A stretch of 64,000 nucleotides of DNA from Caldimonas mangrovi (GCF_023721835.1 NZ_JAMKFE010000004.1:1-64000), one strand, 5' to 3'; shown: positions 35,631 through 45,573, counted from the first letter of the stretch. A program made the numbers and translations. Notes: generated from the letters alone by a model not told the origin.

Positions 35631-37076
35631 ATGGCCATCTCGTCCCCGGGCCTGGGTAGTGGCCTGGACGTCAGCAGCATCGTCGAGAGGCTCGTCGCGA
35701 TCGAACGGCGGCCCATCGACCTGATCGGCGAGCAGACGACCAAGCTGCAGTCGCGGCTGTCCGCCTTCGGGCTGCTGCAAAGTTACACGGTGAACGTGCA
35801 CGACGCGGTGAACCGCCTGACCGATGCCACGCTGTGGCAGAAGACTTCGGCGTCGACGACCGACATCAGCATCAGCGCCAGCTCGACGGCAGACGCGGTC
35901 AGCGGCCGCTACAGCGTCGAAGTCAGCCAGCTCGCGCAGGCACAGTCGATCTCTTCCAAGGCCTATGCGAGCAGCAGCACGGCGGTCGGCAGCGGCACGC
36001 TCCACATCGAGCTCGGCACGTGGAATGCCGACAAGACCGCCTTCACGGCAAAAAGCGGAGCCACGGCGGTCGACGTCGTCATCCCCGCCGGAGCCGACTC
36101 GCTGGCCGAGGTGCGCGACGCCATCAACAAGGCGAGCGCCGGCGTCACCGCGTCCATCGTCAACGACACGTCCGGCGCCCGGCTGGTGCTGAGATCGAAC
36201 GAAACCGGCGCCGAGAACGCGGTGCGCATCACGGCGACGACCGACGACGACGGCAACGCGGGCGACGCACTCGGCCTGTCGGCGCTGGCGTACGATCCGC
36301 CTTCCGCTGCGGGCCAGATGACCGAGAACCTGGCTGCGCGCAACGCCGTGGCGACGGTCAACGGCTTGAGCGTGTCGTCGGCGACGAACGTCTTCAACAA
36401 TGTCGTCGACGGCCTGAAGTTCACGGTGTCGAAGGTCACCACCGCACCGGCCGAGATCCGCGTGGGCGTCGACACCGAGTCGATGAAGAAGGCCGTCAAC
36501 GACTTCGTCAAAGCCTACAACGACATCAACAAGTACATTGCCGACCAGACCAAGTACAACCCGGACACCAAGGCGGCTGCCACGTTGCAGGGCGATCGTT
36601 CCACCTTGTCGTTGCAGGGCCAGCTGCGCCAGATGGTGACGGGCATCAGCGGCGCTTCGGGCACCTTCCAGCGCATCTCCGACCTCGGGCTGCAGCTTCA
36701 GAGCGACGGCTCGCTCAAGGTGAACGACAGCAAGCTGTCGGACGCGTTGGCGAACAATCGCAGCGAGGTCAGCGCTGCGTTCTCGAAGTCCGATGCCACG
36801 AACCCGGCGAACAACGGTTTTGCGGTGCGGATGAAGGCGCTGACCGCGTCCTTGACCCGCACCGACGGCCTGGTGACGACGCGCACCGACGGGCTGCGTG
36901 CCAGCATCCGTCGCAACGAGCTGCAGGCCGAGAAGTACGAAGCCCGGGTCGCGCTTGTCGAGCAGCGCCTGCTGCGGCAGTACAGTGCACTCGACAACAG
37001 CCTCACATCGTTGAACGGGCTGAGCAGCTACGTCAACCAGCAAGTCACGCTCTGGAACAACAAATCCGGCAAGTGA
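35631..37076 (+). CDS. fliD: Flagellar filament cap protein FliD
   Basis: Cap protein of 481 residues that folds flagellin at the filament tip. It starts MAISSPGLGSGLDVSSIVER, the conserved FliD N-terminus, and has GLLQSYTVNVHDAVNRLTD and the C-terminal FVKAYNDINKYIADQTKYNP plus a coiled-coil end (LVEQRLLRQYSALDNSLTSL). GAAGGAG precedes the ATG. It has a sigma-28 promoter. Confidence 0.97.
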   Translation: MAISSPGLGSGLDVSSIVERLVAIERRPIDLIGEQTTKLQSRLSAFGLLQSYTVNVHDAVNRLTDATLWQKTSASTTDISISASSTADAVSGRYSVEVSQLAQAQSISSKAYASSSTAVGSGTLHIELGTWNADKTAFTAKSGATAVDVVIPAGADSLAEVRDAINKASAGVTASIVNDTSGARLVLRSNETGAENAVRITATTDDDGNAGDALGLSALAYDPPSAAGQMTENLAARNAVATVNGLSVSSATNVFNNVVDGLKFTVSKVTTAPAEIRVGVDTESMKKAVNDFVKAYNDINKYIADQTKYNPDTKAAATLQGDRSTLSLQGQLRQMVTGISGASGTFQRISDLGLQLQSDGSLKVNDSKLSDALANNRSEVSAAFSKSDATNPANNGFAVRMKALTASLTRTDGLVTTRTDGLRASIRRNELQAEKYEARVALVEQRLLRQYSALDNSLTSLNGLSSYVNQQVTLWNNKSGK

Positions 37077-37211
37077 GCCCGGTTCCATCGCGAGGTCGGC
37101 CGGCCCCGTTGCACCCGTCGTCTGGCGGGGTTCCGGGGCCGTGTCATTTGGCCGCCCGGCCGTCTGCGAAAAAGGCGGGGGTCACACCCCCCAAAAATCA
37201 GGATCAGAGGT

Positions 37212-37239
37212 TCAAGTTCGGGGAACGAGGCGCCGATAA
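37212..37239 (+). promoter_or_regulatory. Sigma-28 promoter of fliS
   Basis: TCAAGTTC, 12 bases, GCCGATAA. The -10 is a perfect consensus; the spacer is one base longer than in the fliD site. It sits 37 bases before the fliS start. Confidence 0.7.
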
Positions 37240-37276
37240 CCCCTTCAACAGCTTGAACGACCACAAGGGACCCGAG

Positions 37277-37681
37277 ATGTTTGCTCCTCACAGAAGCCAA
37301 ACCGCCGCCTACCACCGCGTGAACGTCGAGACCGGCATTTCCGCCGCCGACCCGCATCGCCTCGTGGCGATGCTCTACGACGGCGCCATCGACGCGATCT
37401 CCGCCGCTCGCGGCGCCCTGCAGCGCGGCGACGTGCCGGGCAAGGGTGTGGCGATCAGCAAGGCCGTACGCATCGTGGAGGAGGGGCTGCGCGGCGGCTT
37501 GAATCCTCAGGCAGGCGGCCAACTCGCCGACAACCTGGGTGCCCTGTACGCCTATGTCACCCGGCGACTCACGCACGCCAACCTGCACAACGACGACGCC
37601 GCACTGCGCGAGTGCATCGAACTGTTGACCCCGCTGCGCGATGCCTGGAAGATGATCACGCCCCAGAGGCAAGCCGCATGA
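37277..37681 (+). CDS. fliS: Flagellin export chaperone FliS
   Basis: Cytoplasmic chaperone that binds the flagellin C-terminus, 134 residues. It starts MFAPHRSQTAAYHRVNVETG. The core reads LVAMLYDGAIDAISAARGAL and LNPQAGGQLADNLGALYAYV, ending in a helix with PLRDAWKMI. AAGGGA lies six bases upstream. The same frame is open far upstream inside fliD, which is not used. Its stop overlaps the fliT start in ATGA. Confidence 0.96.
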   Translation: MFAPHRSQTAAYHRVNVETGISAADPHRLVAMLYDGAIDAISAARGALQRGDVPGKGVAISKAVRIVEEGLRGGLNPQAGGQLADNLGALYAYVTRRLTHANLHNDDAALRECIELLTPLRDAWKMITPQRQAA

Positions 37682-38031
37682 AATTCCTCGACAGCTCTTC
37701 CTACCCCTGCAACGACACGGTGGCCGCCATGGCAGACGACACGCTCCTGGAGTTCTACGAAGCCATCGAGCGTGCCAGTGAAGACATGCTGCAGGCCGCC
37801 CGCGACGGCGACTGGGACCGCGTGGTCAAGCTCGAAGGCGCATGCGCGGTGCTGATCTCCCAGCTCAAGCATGCCGCCTCCGGCCGCGAACTCGACGCGC
37901 AGGAAGCCCGCACGAAGAGCAAGATCATGCGCCGCATCCTGCAGAACGACGCCCAGATCCGCAACCTGGCCGAGCCCTGGCTCGAAGACCTCGACCGACT
38001 GCTGGCCGGTTCGCCGAAGTCGGTTCACTGA
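37678..38031 (+). CDS. fliT: FliT-like flagellar chaperone
   Basis: A 117-residue helical protein translated from an ATGA overlap with fliS. It matches the FliT position and shape, with a chaperone-like helix YEAIERASEDMLQAARDGDW and an Arg/Lys/Asp-rich remainder. Sequence identity to enteric FliT is not obvious, so the name rests on position, size and composition. FliT binds FliD and restrains FlhDC in enterics; whether it does so here is unknown. Confidence 0.82.
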   Translation: MKFLDSSSYPCNDTVAAMADDTLLEFYEAIERASEDMLQAARDGDWDRVVKLEGACAVLISQLKHAASGRELDAQEARTKSKIMRRILQNDAQIRNLAEPWLEDLDRLLAGSPKSVH

Positions 38032-38053
38032 CCTGCCCAAGGGGCCACTGCCC

Positions 38054-38821
38054 ATGGAAACGATGCCGATGCCCCTGCCGTCGGAGCCCGAGGCCCGTGC
38101 CTCGCTCGACGACTTCCGCGTCAGTGAACCCTTCGAGATTTTGACGCTGTTGCGGCGCATGGCCGAACTCCGCGTGCTCGTGACCATCGCGACACCCGGT
38201 GGCGCCAGCTACACGACCAGCGTGTGGGAAGTCGACCGCGCCAAGGGTGTCGTGCGCTTCAGCGCCGACCGGAACGACCCGCAGCTCGAGCGTGTGCTCG
38301 ACGCCGACGATGCGGTGGCCGTCAGCTATCTGGACAGCATCAAGATCCAGTTCGACGTCGACGGGCTGGTGCACGTGCACGCCGGTGGCGGGATCAGCGC
38401 ACTGAACTGCAGTTTTCCGCATGAGATGTTCCGCTTCCAGCGCCGCAACAGCTACCGGGTGCGGCCGCTCATGACGACACCGCCGCACGCGTGCTTCGGC
38501 CACCCGGCCGCACCGGACATCCGGCTCGAACTGCGCGTGATCGACGTCAGCATCGGCGGCATCGCGCTGTTCCTGCCGCCCGACGCGCTGGCGCTGGAGC
38601 CGGGTAGCACCATCAACGACGCCGTGATCGACCTCGATGCCGAGACGCAGCTGCGTGCGACGCTGCGGGTCGCCCACATCACCTCGATGAACGGCGATGC
38701 GCAGGGCGTGCGCATCGGCTGCGAGATGGAGAGCATGAGCGGCGAGTCGCTGCGCATGCTGCAGCGTTTCATCGACCAGACCCAGAAGCGCCGTCGGATG
38801 ATGGCGGTCGACGGCTCCTGA
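38054..38821 (+). CDS. ycgR: YcgR-type flagellar brake protein with PilZ domain
   Basis: A 255-residue c-di-GMP effector that slows the motor. An N-terminal YcgR domain (FEILTLLRRMAELRVLVTIA) precedes the PilZ domain. Both c-di-GMP motifs are present: RxxxR at R131-R135 in RRNSYRVRP and DxSxxG at D164-G169 in DVSIGG. It lies 22 bases after fliT and upstream of motAB, which fits a stator- or switch-directed role. Gene name by function and context. Confidence 0.9.
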   Translation: METMPMPLPSEPEARASLDDFRVSEPFEILTLLRRMAELRVLVTIATPGGASYTTSVWEVDRAKGVVRFSADRNDPQLERVLDADDAVAVSYLDSIKIQFDVDGLVHVHAGGGISALNCSFPHEMFRFQRRNSYRVRPLMTTPPHACFGHPAAPDIRLELRVIDVSIGGIALFLPPDALALEPGSTINDAVIDLDAETQLRATLRVAHITSMNGDAQGVRIGCEMESMSGESLRMLQRFIDQTQKRRRMMAVDGS

Positions 38822-38946
38822 CGCCAGTCGGTCCGGGCTTCCCGGTCCGAACATTGCCGCCGCGGCGCACGGCTCGACACCGTCACGCGGCGTTTCAGCT
38901 CCCGGCTCCACGGTTCTTTTCCGGCGTTAGAAACACCCGCACGCGC

Positions 38947-38973
38947 TCAAGATGCCGTGAGGCGCGCCGATAA
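38947..38973 (+). promoter_or_regulatory. Sigma-28 promoter of motAB
   Basis: TCAA, 15 bases, GCCGATAA: the -10 is an exact consensus, ending 68 bases before the motA ATG. Confidence 0.92.
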
Positions 38974-39041
38974 AACTTCCAGCATAAGCGGCCAACGGAT
39001 ACAAGCGTGCCGCGCGACGCACCTCGGAAAGTACATCGCTC

Positions 39042-39905
39042 ATGTTCGTCATCATCGGCTACATCGTGGCGCTGGGCTGCATCTTCGGCGGCTTCATCCT
39101 CCATGGCGGAAACATGGGGGTGGTGCTCGCGGCCCTGCCGACCGAAACCATGGTCATCGGCGGCGGTGCGCTGGGCGCGTTCATCGTCAACAACCAGCCC
39201 AAGGTGCTGAAGGCCACGCTCGGCGCCGTCCCCAAGCTGCTCAAGGGCTCCAAGTACACCAAGGCTCGCTACATGGAGCTGATGGCGCTGCTCTACGAGA
39301 TCCTGCAGAAGGCGCGCAAGGAGGGCCTGATGGCGATCGAGAAGGATGTCGATGCGCCGCACGAGTCTGCGCTGTTCCAGAAGTACGCCACTGTCGGCCA
39401 TGACCACCATGTGGTGGAGTTCATCACCGACTATCTGCGCATGATGGTGTCGGGCAACCTGAACGCCCACGAGATCGAGTCGCTGATGGACAGCGAGATC
39501 GAGACGCACCACCACGAAGCGCACGCCCCGGCGGCGGCGATCCAGCGGGTCGCCGGCGGCTTGCCGGCCTTCGGCATCGTGGCGGCCGTGCTGGGCGTGG
39601 TCAACACCATGGGCTCGGTCGGCCAGCCGCCGGCGGTGCTGGGCGGGATGATCGGCTCGGCGCTGGTGGGCACCTTCCTCGGCATTCTGTTGGCGTACGC
39701 CATCGTCGAGCCACTCGCCGGCTTGCTGGAGCAGAAGAACGACGAGGGCACCAAAGAGCTGCAGTGCATCAAGACCACGCTGCTGGCCAGCATGCAGGGG
39801 TACGCCCCGCAGGTCGCCGTGGAGTTCGGCCGCAAGGTGCTGTACTCCACCGAGCGCCCGAGCTTCTCCGAGCTCGAAGGCCACGTGAAGGGCAAGAAGG
39901 CCTGA
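39042..39905 (+). CDS. motA: Flagellar stator protein MotA
   Basis: Proton-channel stator subunit, 287 residues, with four membrane segments: residues 1-20 (MFVIIGYIVALGCIFGGFIL), about 30-50, then the pair AFGIVAAVLGVVNTMGSVG and ALVGTFLGILLAYAIVEPLA. The cytoplasmic loop has the charged torque region LMALLYEILQKARKEGLMAI. It starts a motAB operon with a consensus sigma-28 promoter and ends 19 bases before motB. Confidence 0.97.
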   Translation: MFVIIGYIVALGCIFGGFILHGGNMGVVLAALPTETMVIGGGALGAFIVNNQPKVLKATLGAVPKLLKGSKYTKARYMELMALLYEILQKARKEGLMAIEKDVDAPHESALFQKYATVGHDHHVVEFITDYLRMMVSGNLNAHEIESLMDSEIETHHHEAHAPAAAIQRVAGGLPAFGIVAAVLGVVNTMGSVGQPPAVLGGMIGSALVGTFLGILLAYAIVEPLAGLLEQKNDEGTKELQCIKTTLLASMQGYAPQVAVEFGRKVLYSTERPSFSELEGHVKGKKA

Positions 39906-39924
39906 CGGCCGGAGCGACACCATC

Positions 39925-40884
39925 ATGGCCGGGGACTCCAAGAAACTGCAGCCGATCATCGTCAAGCGCGTCAGGAAGGCGGCCCATGCCCACCACGGCG
40001 GCGCCTGGAAGATCGCGTACGCGGACTTTGTCACCGCGATGATGGCCTTCTTCCTGCTGATGTGGCTGCTGGGCTCGACCACCGAGGGCGACCGCAAGGG
40101 CATTGCCGACTACTTCAACTCGCCGCTGAAGGTGTCGCTGCTCGGCGGCGGCAGCGGCTCGGGCGACTCGTCGCACGTCATCAAGGGCGGCGGTACCGAT
40201 CTGTCGCGCACCACCGGCCAGGTCAAGATGGGCGACATCGACGCGCGTCGCAAGACGGTCAACCTGCAGGCGCTGAAGGAGAACCAGAAGCGCCTGGAGA
40301 TGCAGCGGATGGAACAGCTGAAGCAGCGCATCGAAAGCGCGCTGACGAACAACCCCCAGCTCGCTCCGTTCACCTCGCAGATACGCCTCGACATCACCGC
40401 TGACGGCCTGCGCATCCTGATCGTCGATGCGCAGAACCGGCCGATGTTCGATTCCGGCAGCGCCTTGGTGAAGGACCACATGCGGCAGATCCTGCGCGAG
40501 GTCGGCAAGTCGCTGGCCGAGGTCGACAACAAAATCACGCTGGCCGGCCACACCGACGCCGCGCCGTACAGCTCGGGCGAGCGCGGCTACAGCAACTGGG
40601 AACTGTCGGCCGACCGCGCCAACGCATCGCGCCGCGAACTGATCGCCGGCGGTCTGAACGAGCGGCAGGTGGTACGGGTGCTGGGCCTGGCGTCGAGTTC
40701 GCTGCTCGACAAGGACAACCCGATGAGCCCCGCGAATCGCCGCATCAGCATCATTGTCATGAACCAGGAAGCCGAAGAGCGCCACGAGCTCGGCGGCGAC
40801 GTGAGCCCGCCGGCGGTGCCGTCCGAGCCGTTACCCGGCATTCCGGACATCCGGCCCTCAAGTTTGACGCCGGTCAACCGATAA
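39925..40884 (+). CDS. motB: Flagellar stator protein MotB
   Basis: Stator subunit of 319 residues that anchors the stator to peptidoglycan. The single membrane segment contains the proton-binding aspartate D34 in [20 protein letters not shown]. The OmpA-like domain has [20 protein letters not shown] and [20 protein letters not shown], typical for peptidoglycan binding. The sigma-28 promoter of cheY overlaps its last codons. Confidence 0.97.
   Translation: MAGDSKKLQPIIVKRVRKAAHAHHGGAWKIAYADFVTAMMAFFLLMWLLGSTTEGDRKGIADYFNSPLKVSLLGGGSGSGDSSHVIKGGGTDLSRTTGQVKMGDIDARRKTVNLQALKENQKRLEMQRMEQLKQRIESALTNNPQLAPFTSQIRLDITADGLRILIVDAQNRPMFDSGSALVKDHMRQILREVGKSLAEVDNKITLAGHTDAAPYSSGERGYSNWELSADRANASRRELIAGGLNERQVVRVLGLASSSLLDKDNPMSPANRRISIIVMNQEAEERHELGGDVSPPAVPSEPLPGIPDIRPSSLTPVNR
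40858..40884 (+). promoter_or_regulatory. Sigma-28 promoter of cheYZ inside motB 3' end
   Basis: TCAAGTTT, 11 bases, ACCGATAA, with spacing identical to the fliD and motA sites. It overlaps the last codons of motB and lies 37 bases before the cheY start, so cheYZ can be expressed independently of motAB. Confidence 0.8.
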
Positions 40885-40921
40885 ACACACCGAACACCTT
40901 TTCTCCCCGAGGACCCTGCCC

Positions 40922-41314
40922 ATGAGCACCGCAGCCGACATGAAATTCCTCATCGTCGACGACTTCTCGACCATGCGCCGCATCGTGCGGGGCCTGCTCA
41001 AGGAGATCGGCTACCAGAACGCGGAAGAAGCCGAAGACGGCGCCGTTGCCCTGCAGATGCTGAAGAACGGCGCCTACGACTTCGTCGTCAGCGACATCAA
41101 CATGCCGAACATGAACGGCTTCGAGCTGTTGGCGAACATCAAGCAGGACGACGCGCTGAAGCATCTGCCCGTGCTGATGGTGACGGCCGAAGCACGCAAG
41201 GAAGACATCGTGCGAGCAGCGCAGGACGGCGCGGCGGGCTACATCGTGAAGCCTTTCACGAAAGCGACGCTGGAAGAAAAAGTCCAGAAGATCATGCAGA
41301 AGTTGGGTAAGTAA
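40922..41314 (+). CDS. cheY: Chemotaxis response regulator CheY
   Basis: Motor-binding response regulator of 130 residues, starting [20 protein letters not shown]. The pocket is D13/D14, the phospho-acceptor D58 in [12 protein letters not shown], the threonine in LMVTAEA and the lysine in [13 protein letters not shown]. This is the classic enteric-type CheY and its neighbour is cheZ. AGGA precedes the ATG. Confidence 0.98.
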   Translation: MSTAADMKFLIVDDFSTMRRIVRGLLKEIGYQNAEEAEDGAVALQMLKNGAYDFVVSDINMPNMNGFELLANIKQDDALKHLPVLMVTAEARKEDIVRAAQDGAAGYIVKPFTKATLEEKVQKIMQKLGK

Positions 41315-41327
41315 GAAAGGCCCCGCG

Positions 41328-41954
41328 ATGAAGCCCCAGAACATGCCCGATACAGCCCCTGCTGCCACCACCTCACCCGAGGTGTACCAGCAGCTCGGCG
41401 AGATGACCCGCCAGTTGCACGACACGCTGACGCAGCTCGGCTTCATGCCGCGCCTCGGCGAGATCACCGACAGCCTGCCGGACGCCCGCAGCCGGCTGAC
41501 CTACATCGCCGAGAAGACCGGCGAAGCGGCCGAGAAGGTGCTGAACCTGGTCGACCAGGCCAAGGCCGAGCAGGGCCGCGTGGCTGCCGAGACCCGTCGC
41601 ATCGCCGAGGCGATCGTCGCCGACCCGGTGAAGGCGGTGGCGCGCGGCGACGTGATGAATTTCGTCGGCGATGTCGATGCCGCGACTGCGCGTATCGACC
41701 AGCACCTGACCGACATCATGATGGCGCAGGACTTCCACGACCTGACCGGCCAGGTGGTTGCCAAGGTCGTGAAGCTTGCCGCAGATATCGAGGACCAACT
41801 GGTCAGTCTGCTGCTGAAGACAGCACCGCCGGGGCATGCACCCAAGGTCGAGCAGACCTTCCTGAACGGGCCGGTGGTGAACCCGGAAGGGCGAACCGAC
41901 GTGGTGGCGAACCAGGAGCAGGTGGACGACCTGCTGGCCAGCCTCGGATTCTGA
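41328..41954 (+). CDS. cheZ: Protein phosphatase CheZ
   Basis: Dephosphorylates CheY-P. It has 208 residues. The long helical hairpin contains the catalytic pair D138 and Q142 in MMAQDFHDLTGQVV. The C-terminal CheY-binding peptide is NQEQVDDLLASLGF. It is 13 bases after cheY and is followed by a strong terminator. A smaller protein at 4190-4642 shares both the DxxxQ spacing and an acidic-hydrophobic tail. Confidence 0.96.
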   Translation: MKPQNMPDTAPAATTSPEVYQQLGEMTRQLHDTLTQLGFMPRLGEITDSLPDARSRLTYIAEKTGEAAEKVLNLVDQAKAEQGRVAAETRRIAEAIVADPVKAVARGDVMNFVGDVDAATARIDQHLTDIMMAQDFHDLTGQVVAKVVKLAADIEDQLVSLLLKTAPPGHAPKVEQTFLNGPVVNPEGRTDVVANQEQVDDLLASLGF

Positions 41955-41997
41955 GTATCGAGAGAACCCGGCCCTTGAGTGGGCCATGGAGAGGGGG

Positions 41998-42032
41998 AAA
42001 CGCCCTGCACGTAGAGGCAGGGCGTTTTTTTT
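41998..42032 (+). terminator. Intrinsic terminator of cheYZ
   Basis: AACGCCCTGC pairs with GCAGGGCGTT around an eight-base loop, followed by a run of eight T residues. It lies 44 bases after the cheZ stop. Confidence 0.93.
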
Positions 42033-42042
42033 GCTGGTTGTT

Positions 42043-42128
42043 GGCCCACCCCCTACGGGCTGCGCCCGCCCCCTCAAGGGGGCAACGCCTACGGCCCGGC
42101 AAAGCCGGTTCCGTGGCGTTCACTGGGC
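42043..42128 (+). repeat. Dispersed palindromic repeat, copy 4
   Basis: Plus-strand copy: GGCCCACCCCCTACGGGCTG, GCCCCCTCAAGGGGGC, then CGGCAAAGCCGGTTCCGTGG. It follows directly on the cheZ terminator and precedes flhB. Confidence 0.88.
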
Positions 42129-42331
42129 CGGCACAAGCCGCGCGCGGGCTTCTGGCTCTTCGATGGGGCTTTGCCCGCCGGCCTGCCCTCGGTTCGAAAG
42201 TTCACCGGGGGATTGAAACCCATCCTGCCAGCCTTTTCCCGGGCCGGCAAAAGCGCGGTTTCCCTCCTTCTATTCGCGCTTAAGAATTCCGGCGGCCTTC
42301 ACACAATGGCGAGGACTCCCCTTCCATCGCC
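42129..42331 (+). promoter_or_regulatory. Upstream region of flhB
   Basis: The remaining 203 bases before flhB must carry the promoter of the flhBAFG-fliA operon, expected to be FlhDC-dependent. I find no sigma-28 consensus. An upstream ATG at 42306 is out of frame with flhB. Confidence 0.35.
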
Positions 42332-43486
42332 ATGGCCGACCAAGACCAGCAAGACCGCAACCTGCCAGCTTCCGAGCGCAAGATCCGAAAGGCGCGCGAG
42401 GACGGCCAGGTCGCGCGTTCGCGACATCTCGGGCATTTCCTGATCGTCGGTGCGGGTCTGGCCGCCCTGGCGATCGGGGCGCCGTGGCTGGCCGGCTGGC
42501 TGCAGGACCTGCTGAGCAACGAACTGAGCTTTCGGGCCGCGGACCTCGCCTCGCCGGCGCAGATGACCGAACGGCTCGGGGCGGCGGCCAGCAAGTTCCT
42601 GGTCGTGACGGTGCCGCTCGGCGCCGTGATGGCGGCCGGTGTGGTGGCGGCGAACATTGCCTCGGGCGGATGGAACTGGACCCTCAAGCCGCTCGCGCCC
42701 AAGTTCTCGAAGCTCGACCCGATCAGCGGCCTCGGTCGTGTCGTCTCGAAGGAGCAGATCCTGGAGGCGCTGAAGGCCAGCAGCTTCGCGGTCGCCATCG
42801 GCACCGTGGGGGGCTTGTACCTCTATACGCATCTCGACGCCTTCCAGCTCGCGCTCGGCATGGCCCTGCCCACGGCGATCGCCGAAATGGGACAGGTGAT
42901 GCTGAAGGGCCTGGCGCTGATGCTGCTGATCCTCGCGCTGTCGGCCGTCGTCGACGTGCCGCTGCAGCGCCACCTGCTGGCCAAGCGGCTGAAGATGTCG
43001 CACCAGGAGGCCAAGCAGGAGCACAAGGAGCTCGAGGGCAACCAGGAGGTCAAGGTCAAGATGAAGGCGCGCATGCGTGAGATGGTCAAGCGCCGGATGA
43101 TGGCCGAGGTGCCGCGCGCCGACCTGGTCGTGATGAACCCGACCCACTACGCGGTGGCGCTGAAGTACGACGAAGCGACGATGGGAGCCCCGCGCCTCGT
43201 CGCCAAGGGCGCCGACCTGATCGCCATGCAGATCCGCGACCTCGCCAAGGAGCACAAGGTGCCGGTGCTGCAGGCGCCGATGCTGGCGCGCGCGCTCTAC
43301 GCGCACGCCGACATCGACCGCGAGATCCCGATGGCGCTGTACGGCGCGGTGGCGCAGGTGCTCGCCTACGTGTACCAGCTGCGCGCCGCCATGGGTGGCC
43401 GCGCACCGATGCCCGGCGCCCTGCCCGAACTGAACGTGCCGGTCGAGATGGATCCCCACCACGGCAAGACCCCTGAAGAGGCCTGA
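42332..43486 (+). CDS. flhB: Flagellar export switch protein FlhB
   Basis: Export-gate protein of 384 residues with four membrane segments in the first 210 residues and a cytoplasmic domain. The self-cleavage site is N269-P270-T271-H272 in MNPTHYAVALKYD. The N-terminus MADQDQQDRNLPASERKIRK is typical. It sits five bases before the flhA start. Confidence 0.98.
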   Translation: MADQDQQDRNLPASERKIRKAREDGQVARSRHLGHFLIVGAGLAALAIGAPWLAGWLQDLLSNELSFRAADLASPAQMTERLGAAASKFLVVTVPLGAVMAAGVVAANIASGGWNWTLKPLAPKFSKLDPISGLGRVVSKEQILEALKASSFAVAIGTVGGLYLYTHLDAFQLALGMALPTAIAEMGQVMLKGLALMLLILALSAVVDVPLQRHLLAKRLKMSHQEAKQEHKELEGNQEVKVKMKARMREMVKRRMMAEVPRADLVVMNPTHYAVALKYDEATMGAPRLVAKGADLIAMQIRDLAKEHKVPVLQAPMLARALYAHADIDREIPMALYGAVAQVLAYVYQLRAAMGGRAPMPGALPELNVPVEMDPHHGKTPEEA

Positions 43487-43491
43487 CCCCG

Positions 43492-45573
43492 ATGAACCCG
43501 ACCCTGCGTCCATTCCAGTCCGTGCTCGGCGCGGTGCCGATCAAGATGCTCGCGGCGCCGCTGGTGGTGATCATGATCCTCGCGATGATGGTGCTGCCGC
43601 TGCCGCCGTTCGCGCTGGACGTGCTGTTCACCTTCAACATCGCGTTGGCGCTGATGGTCATGATGGTGTCGGCCTACATGGTGCGGCCGCTCGACTTCGC
43701 GGCCTTCCCGGCGGTGTTGCTGCTGACCACCATGCTGCGGCTGTCGCTGAACGTGGCGTCCACCCGTGTCGTGTTGCTGGAAGGGCACACGGGCACCGGC
43801 GCAGCGGGTCAGGTCATCGAGTCGTTCGGCCACTTCCTGATCGGAGGCAATTTCGCGGTCGGCCTGATCGTCTTCGCGATCCTGGTCGTCATCAACTTCA
43901 TCGTCGTGACGAAGGGTGCCGAGCGCATCGCCGAGGTCAGTGCGCGCTTCACGCTGGACGCGATGCCCGGCAAGCAGATGGCGATCGACGCCGATCTGAA
44001 CGCGGGGCTGATCGACGAGAAGGAGGCGAAGCGCCGCCGTGCCGAGGTGGGCGAGGAGGCCGAGTTCTTCGGCTCGATGGACGGTGCCTCGAAGTTCGTG
44101 CGCGGCGACGCGGTCGCCGGCATGCTGATCCTGGTCATCAACGTCATCGGCGGGCTGATCGTCGGCGTGGCGCAGCACGGCCTGTCGCTGGGCCAGGCGG
44201 CCGACAGCTACATCCTGCTCGCCGTCGGCGATGCGTTGGTCGCACAGATCCCGGGGCTGTTGATCTCGATCGCGGCGGCGATGGTCGTCTCGCGGGTCGG
44301 CAAGGAGCAGGACGTCGGCAGCCAGATCATGCGGCAGGTGTTCAGCTCGCCCCGCTCGCTGGGCATCACCGGCGGCGTGATCGGCTTCATGGGAATCATC
44401 CCCGGCATGCCGCATGTGACTTTTTTGGCGATTGCGGGCGGCCTGGGCTATGCCGCGTACTGGATGCACCAGCGCAACGAACGCGCCAAGCGCACGCCGG
44501 AGCCGGCCGCCGGCGCCGCGCAGCCCAACCCGAACGCCGAGGCCACCTGGGACGACCTGCAGCCGGTCGACATCCTCGGACTGGAGGTCGGCTACCGGTT
44601 GATCCAGCTGGTCGACAAGGAGCGCCAGGGCGACCTGCTCGCACGCATCAAGGGCGTGCGGCGCAAGTTCGCGCAGGACGTCGGCTTCCTGCCGCCGGCC
44701 GTGCACATTCGCGACAACCTGGAGCTCAAGCCCAGCATGTACCGCATCACGCTGCGCGGCGCGGTGATCGGCGAGGGCGAGTGCTTCCCCGGCATGTCCC
44801 TGGCCATCAACCCGGGCCACGCGACGACGCCGCTGATCGGCACGCAGACGACCGATCCGGCCTTCGGGCTGCCTGCCGTCTGGATCGAGGAGCGCCAGAA
44901 AGAAAGCGCCCAAATGGCCGGATTTACGGTCGTTGATTCCTCGACCGTGGTGGCGACCCATCTTTCACACTTGATGCAAGTCCACGCGGCCAAGTTGTTG
45001 GGTCGCGCAGAGACGCAGCAACTGGTGGAACACGTGACGAAGCTCGCTCCGAAACTGATGGAAGACGTGGTGCCGAAGATGGTCAGCGTCGCCACGCTCC
45101 AGCGGGTGCTGCAACTGCTGCTGGAAGAGTCCGTCCACATCCGAGACATGCGCACCATCGTCGAAAGCCTGGCAGAGCACGGCACCGTCACCGACCCGTC
45201 GGACCTGGCCCAGCGCATCCGCGTGAGCCTCGCGCCGGCCATCGTGCAGCAGATCTACGGCGCGGTGAAGGAACTCGACGTGATCGCGATCGAACCCGAA
45301 CTCGAGCGGCTGATCACCCAGGCCCTGACCTCGCCGCACGGCGCTGCACTCGACCCCGGCGTGGCCGAGACGCTGACCCGCTCGGCAGCCAACGCCTCGA
45401 AGAAGCAGGAAGACATGGGCGTGCCCGCCTGCCTGCTGGTGCCCGACATGATCCGCGCGCCGATGGCGCGCCTGCTGAAGCGCGCCGCGCCCCGCCTGGC
45501 GGTGCTGGGCCACAGCGAGATTCCTGACACCCACACCATCCGGATCGGTTCGATCATCGGAGGAGCAGCATGA
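43492..45573 (+). CDS. flhA: Flagellar export gate protein FlhA
   Basis: Export-gate ring protein of 693 residues, with eight membrane segments (for example VLFTFNIALALMVMMVSAYM and FAVGLIVFAILVVINFIVV), the conserved FHIPEP-like cytoplasmic loop containing FTLDAMPGKQMAIDADLNAG, and a large C-terminal cytoplasmic domain. Its stop is immediately preceded by GGAGGAG and overlaps an ATG in ATGA. In place of a direct flhF start, a tandem repeat array follows. Confidence 0.98.
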   Translation: MNPTLRPFQSVLGAVPIKMLAAPLVVIMILAMMVLPLPPFALDVLFTFNIALALMVMMVSAYMVRPLDFAAFPAVLLLTTMLRLSLNVASTRVVLLEGHTGTGAAGQVIESFGHFLIGGNFAVGLIVFAILVVINFIVVTKGAERIAEVSARFTLDAMPGKQMAIDADLNAGLIDEKEAKRRRAEVGEEAEFFGSMDGASKFVRGDAVAGMLILVINVIGGLIVGVAQHGLSLGQAADSYILLAVGDALVAQIPGLLISIAAAMVVSRVGKEQDVGSQIMRQVFSSPRSLGITGGVIGFMGIIPGMPHVTFLAIAGGLGYAAYWMHQRNERAKRTPEPAAGAAQPNPNAEATWDDLQPVDILGLEVGYRLIQLVDKERQGDLLARIKGVRRKFAQDVGFLPPAVHIRDNLELKPSMYRITLRGAVIGEGECFPGMSLAINPGHATTPLIGTQTTDPAFGLPAVWIEERQKESAQMAGFTVVDSSTVVATHLSHLMQVHAAKLLGRAETQQLVEHVTKLAPKLMEDVVPKMVSVATLQRVLQLLLEESVHIRDMRTIVESLAEHGTVTDPSDLAQRIRVSLAPAIVQQIYGAVKELDVIAIEPELERLITQALTSPHGAALDPGVAETLTRSAANASKKQEDMGVPACLLVPDMIRAPMARLLKRAAPRLAVLGHSEIPDTHTIRIGSIIGGAA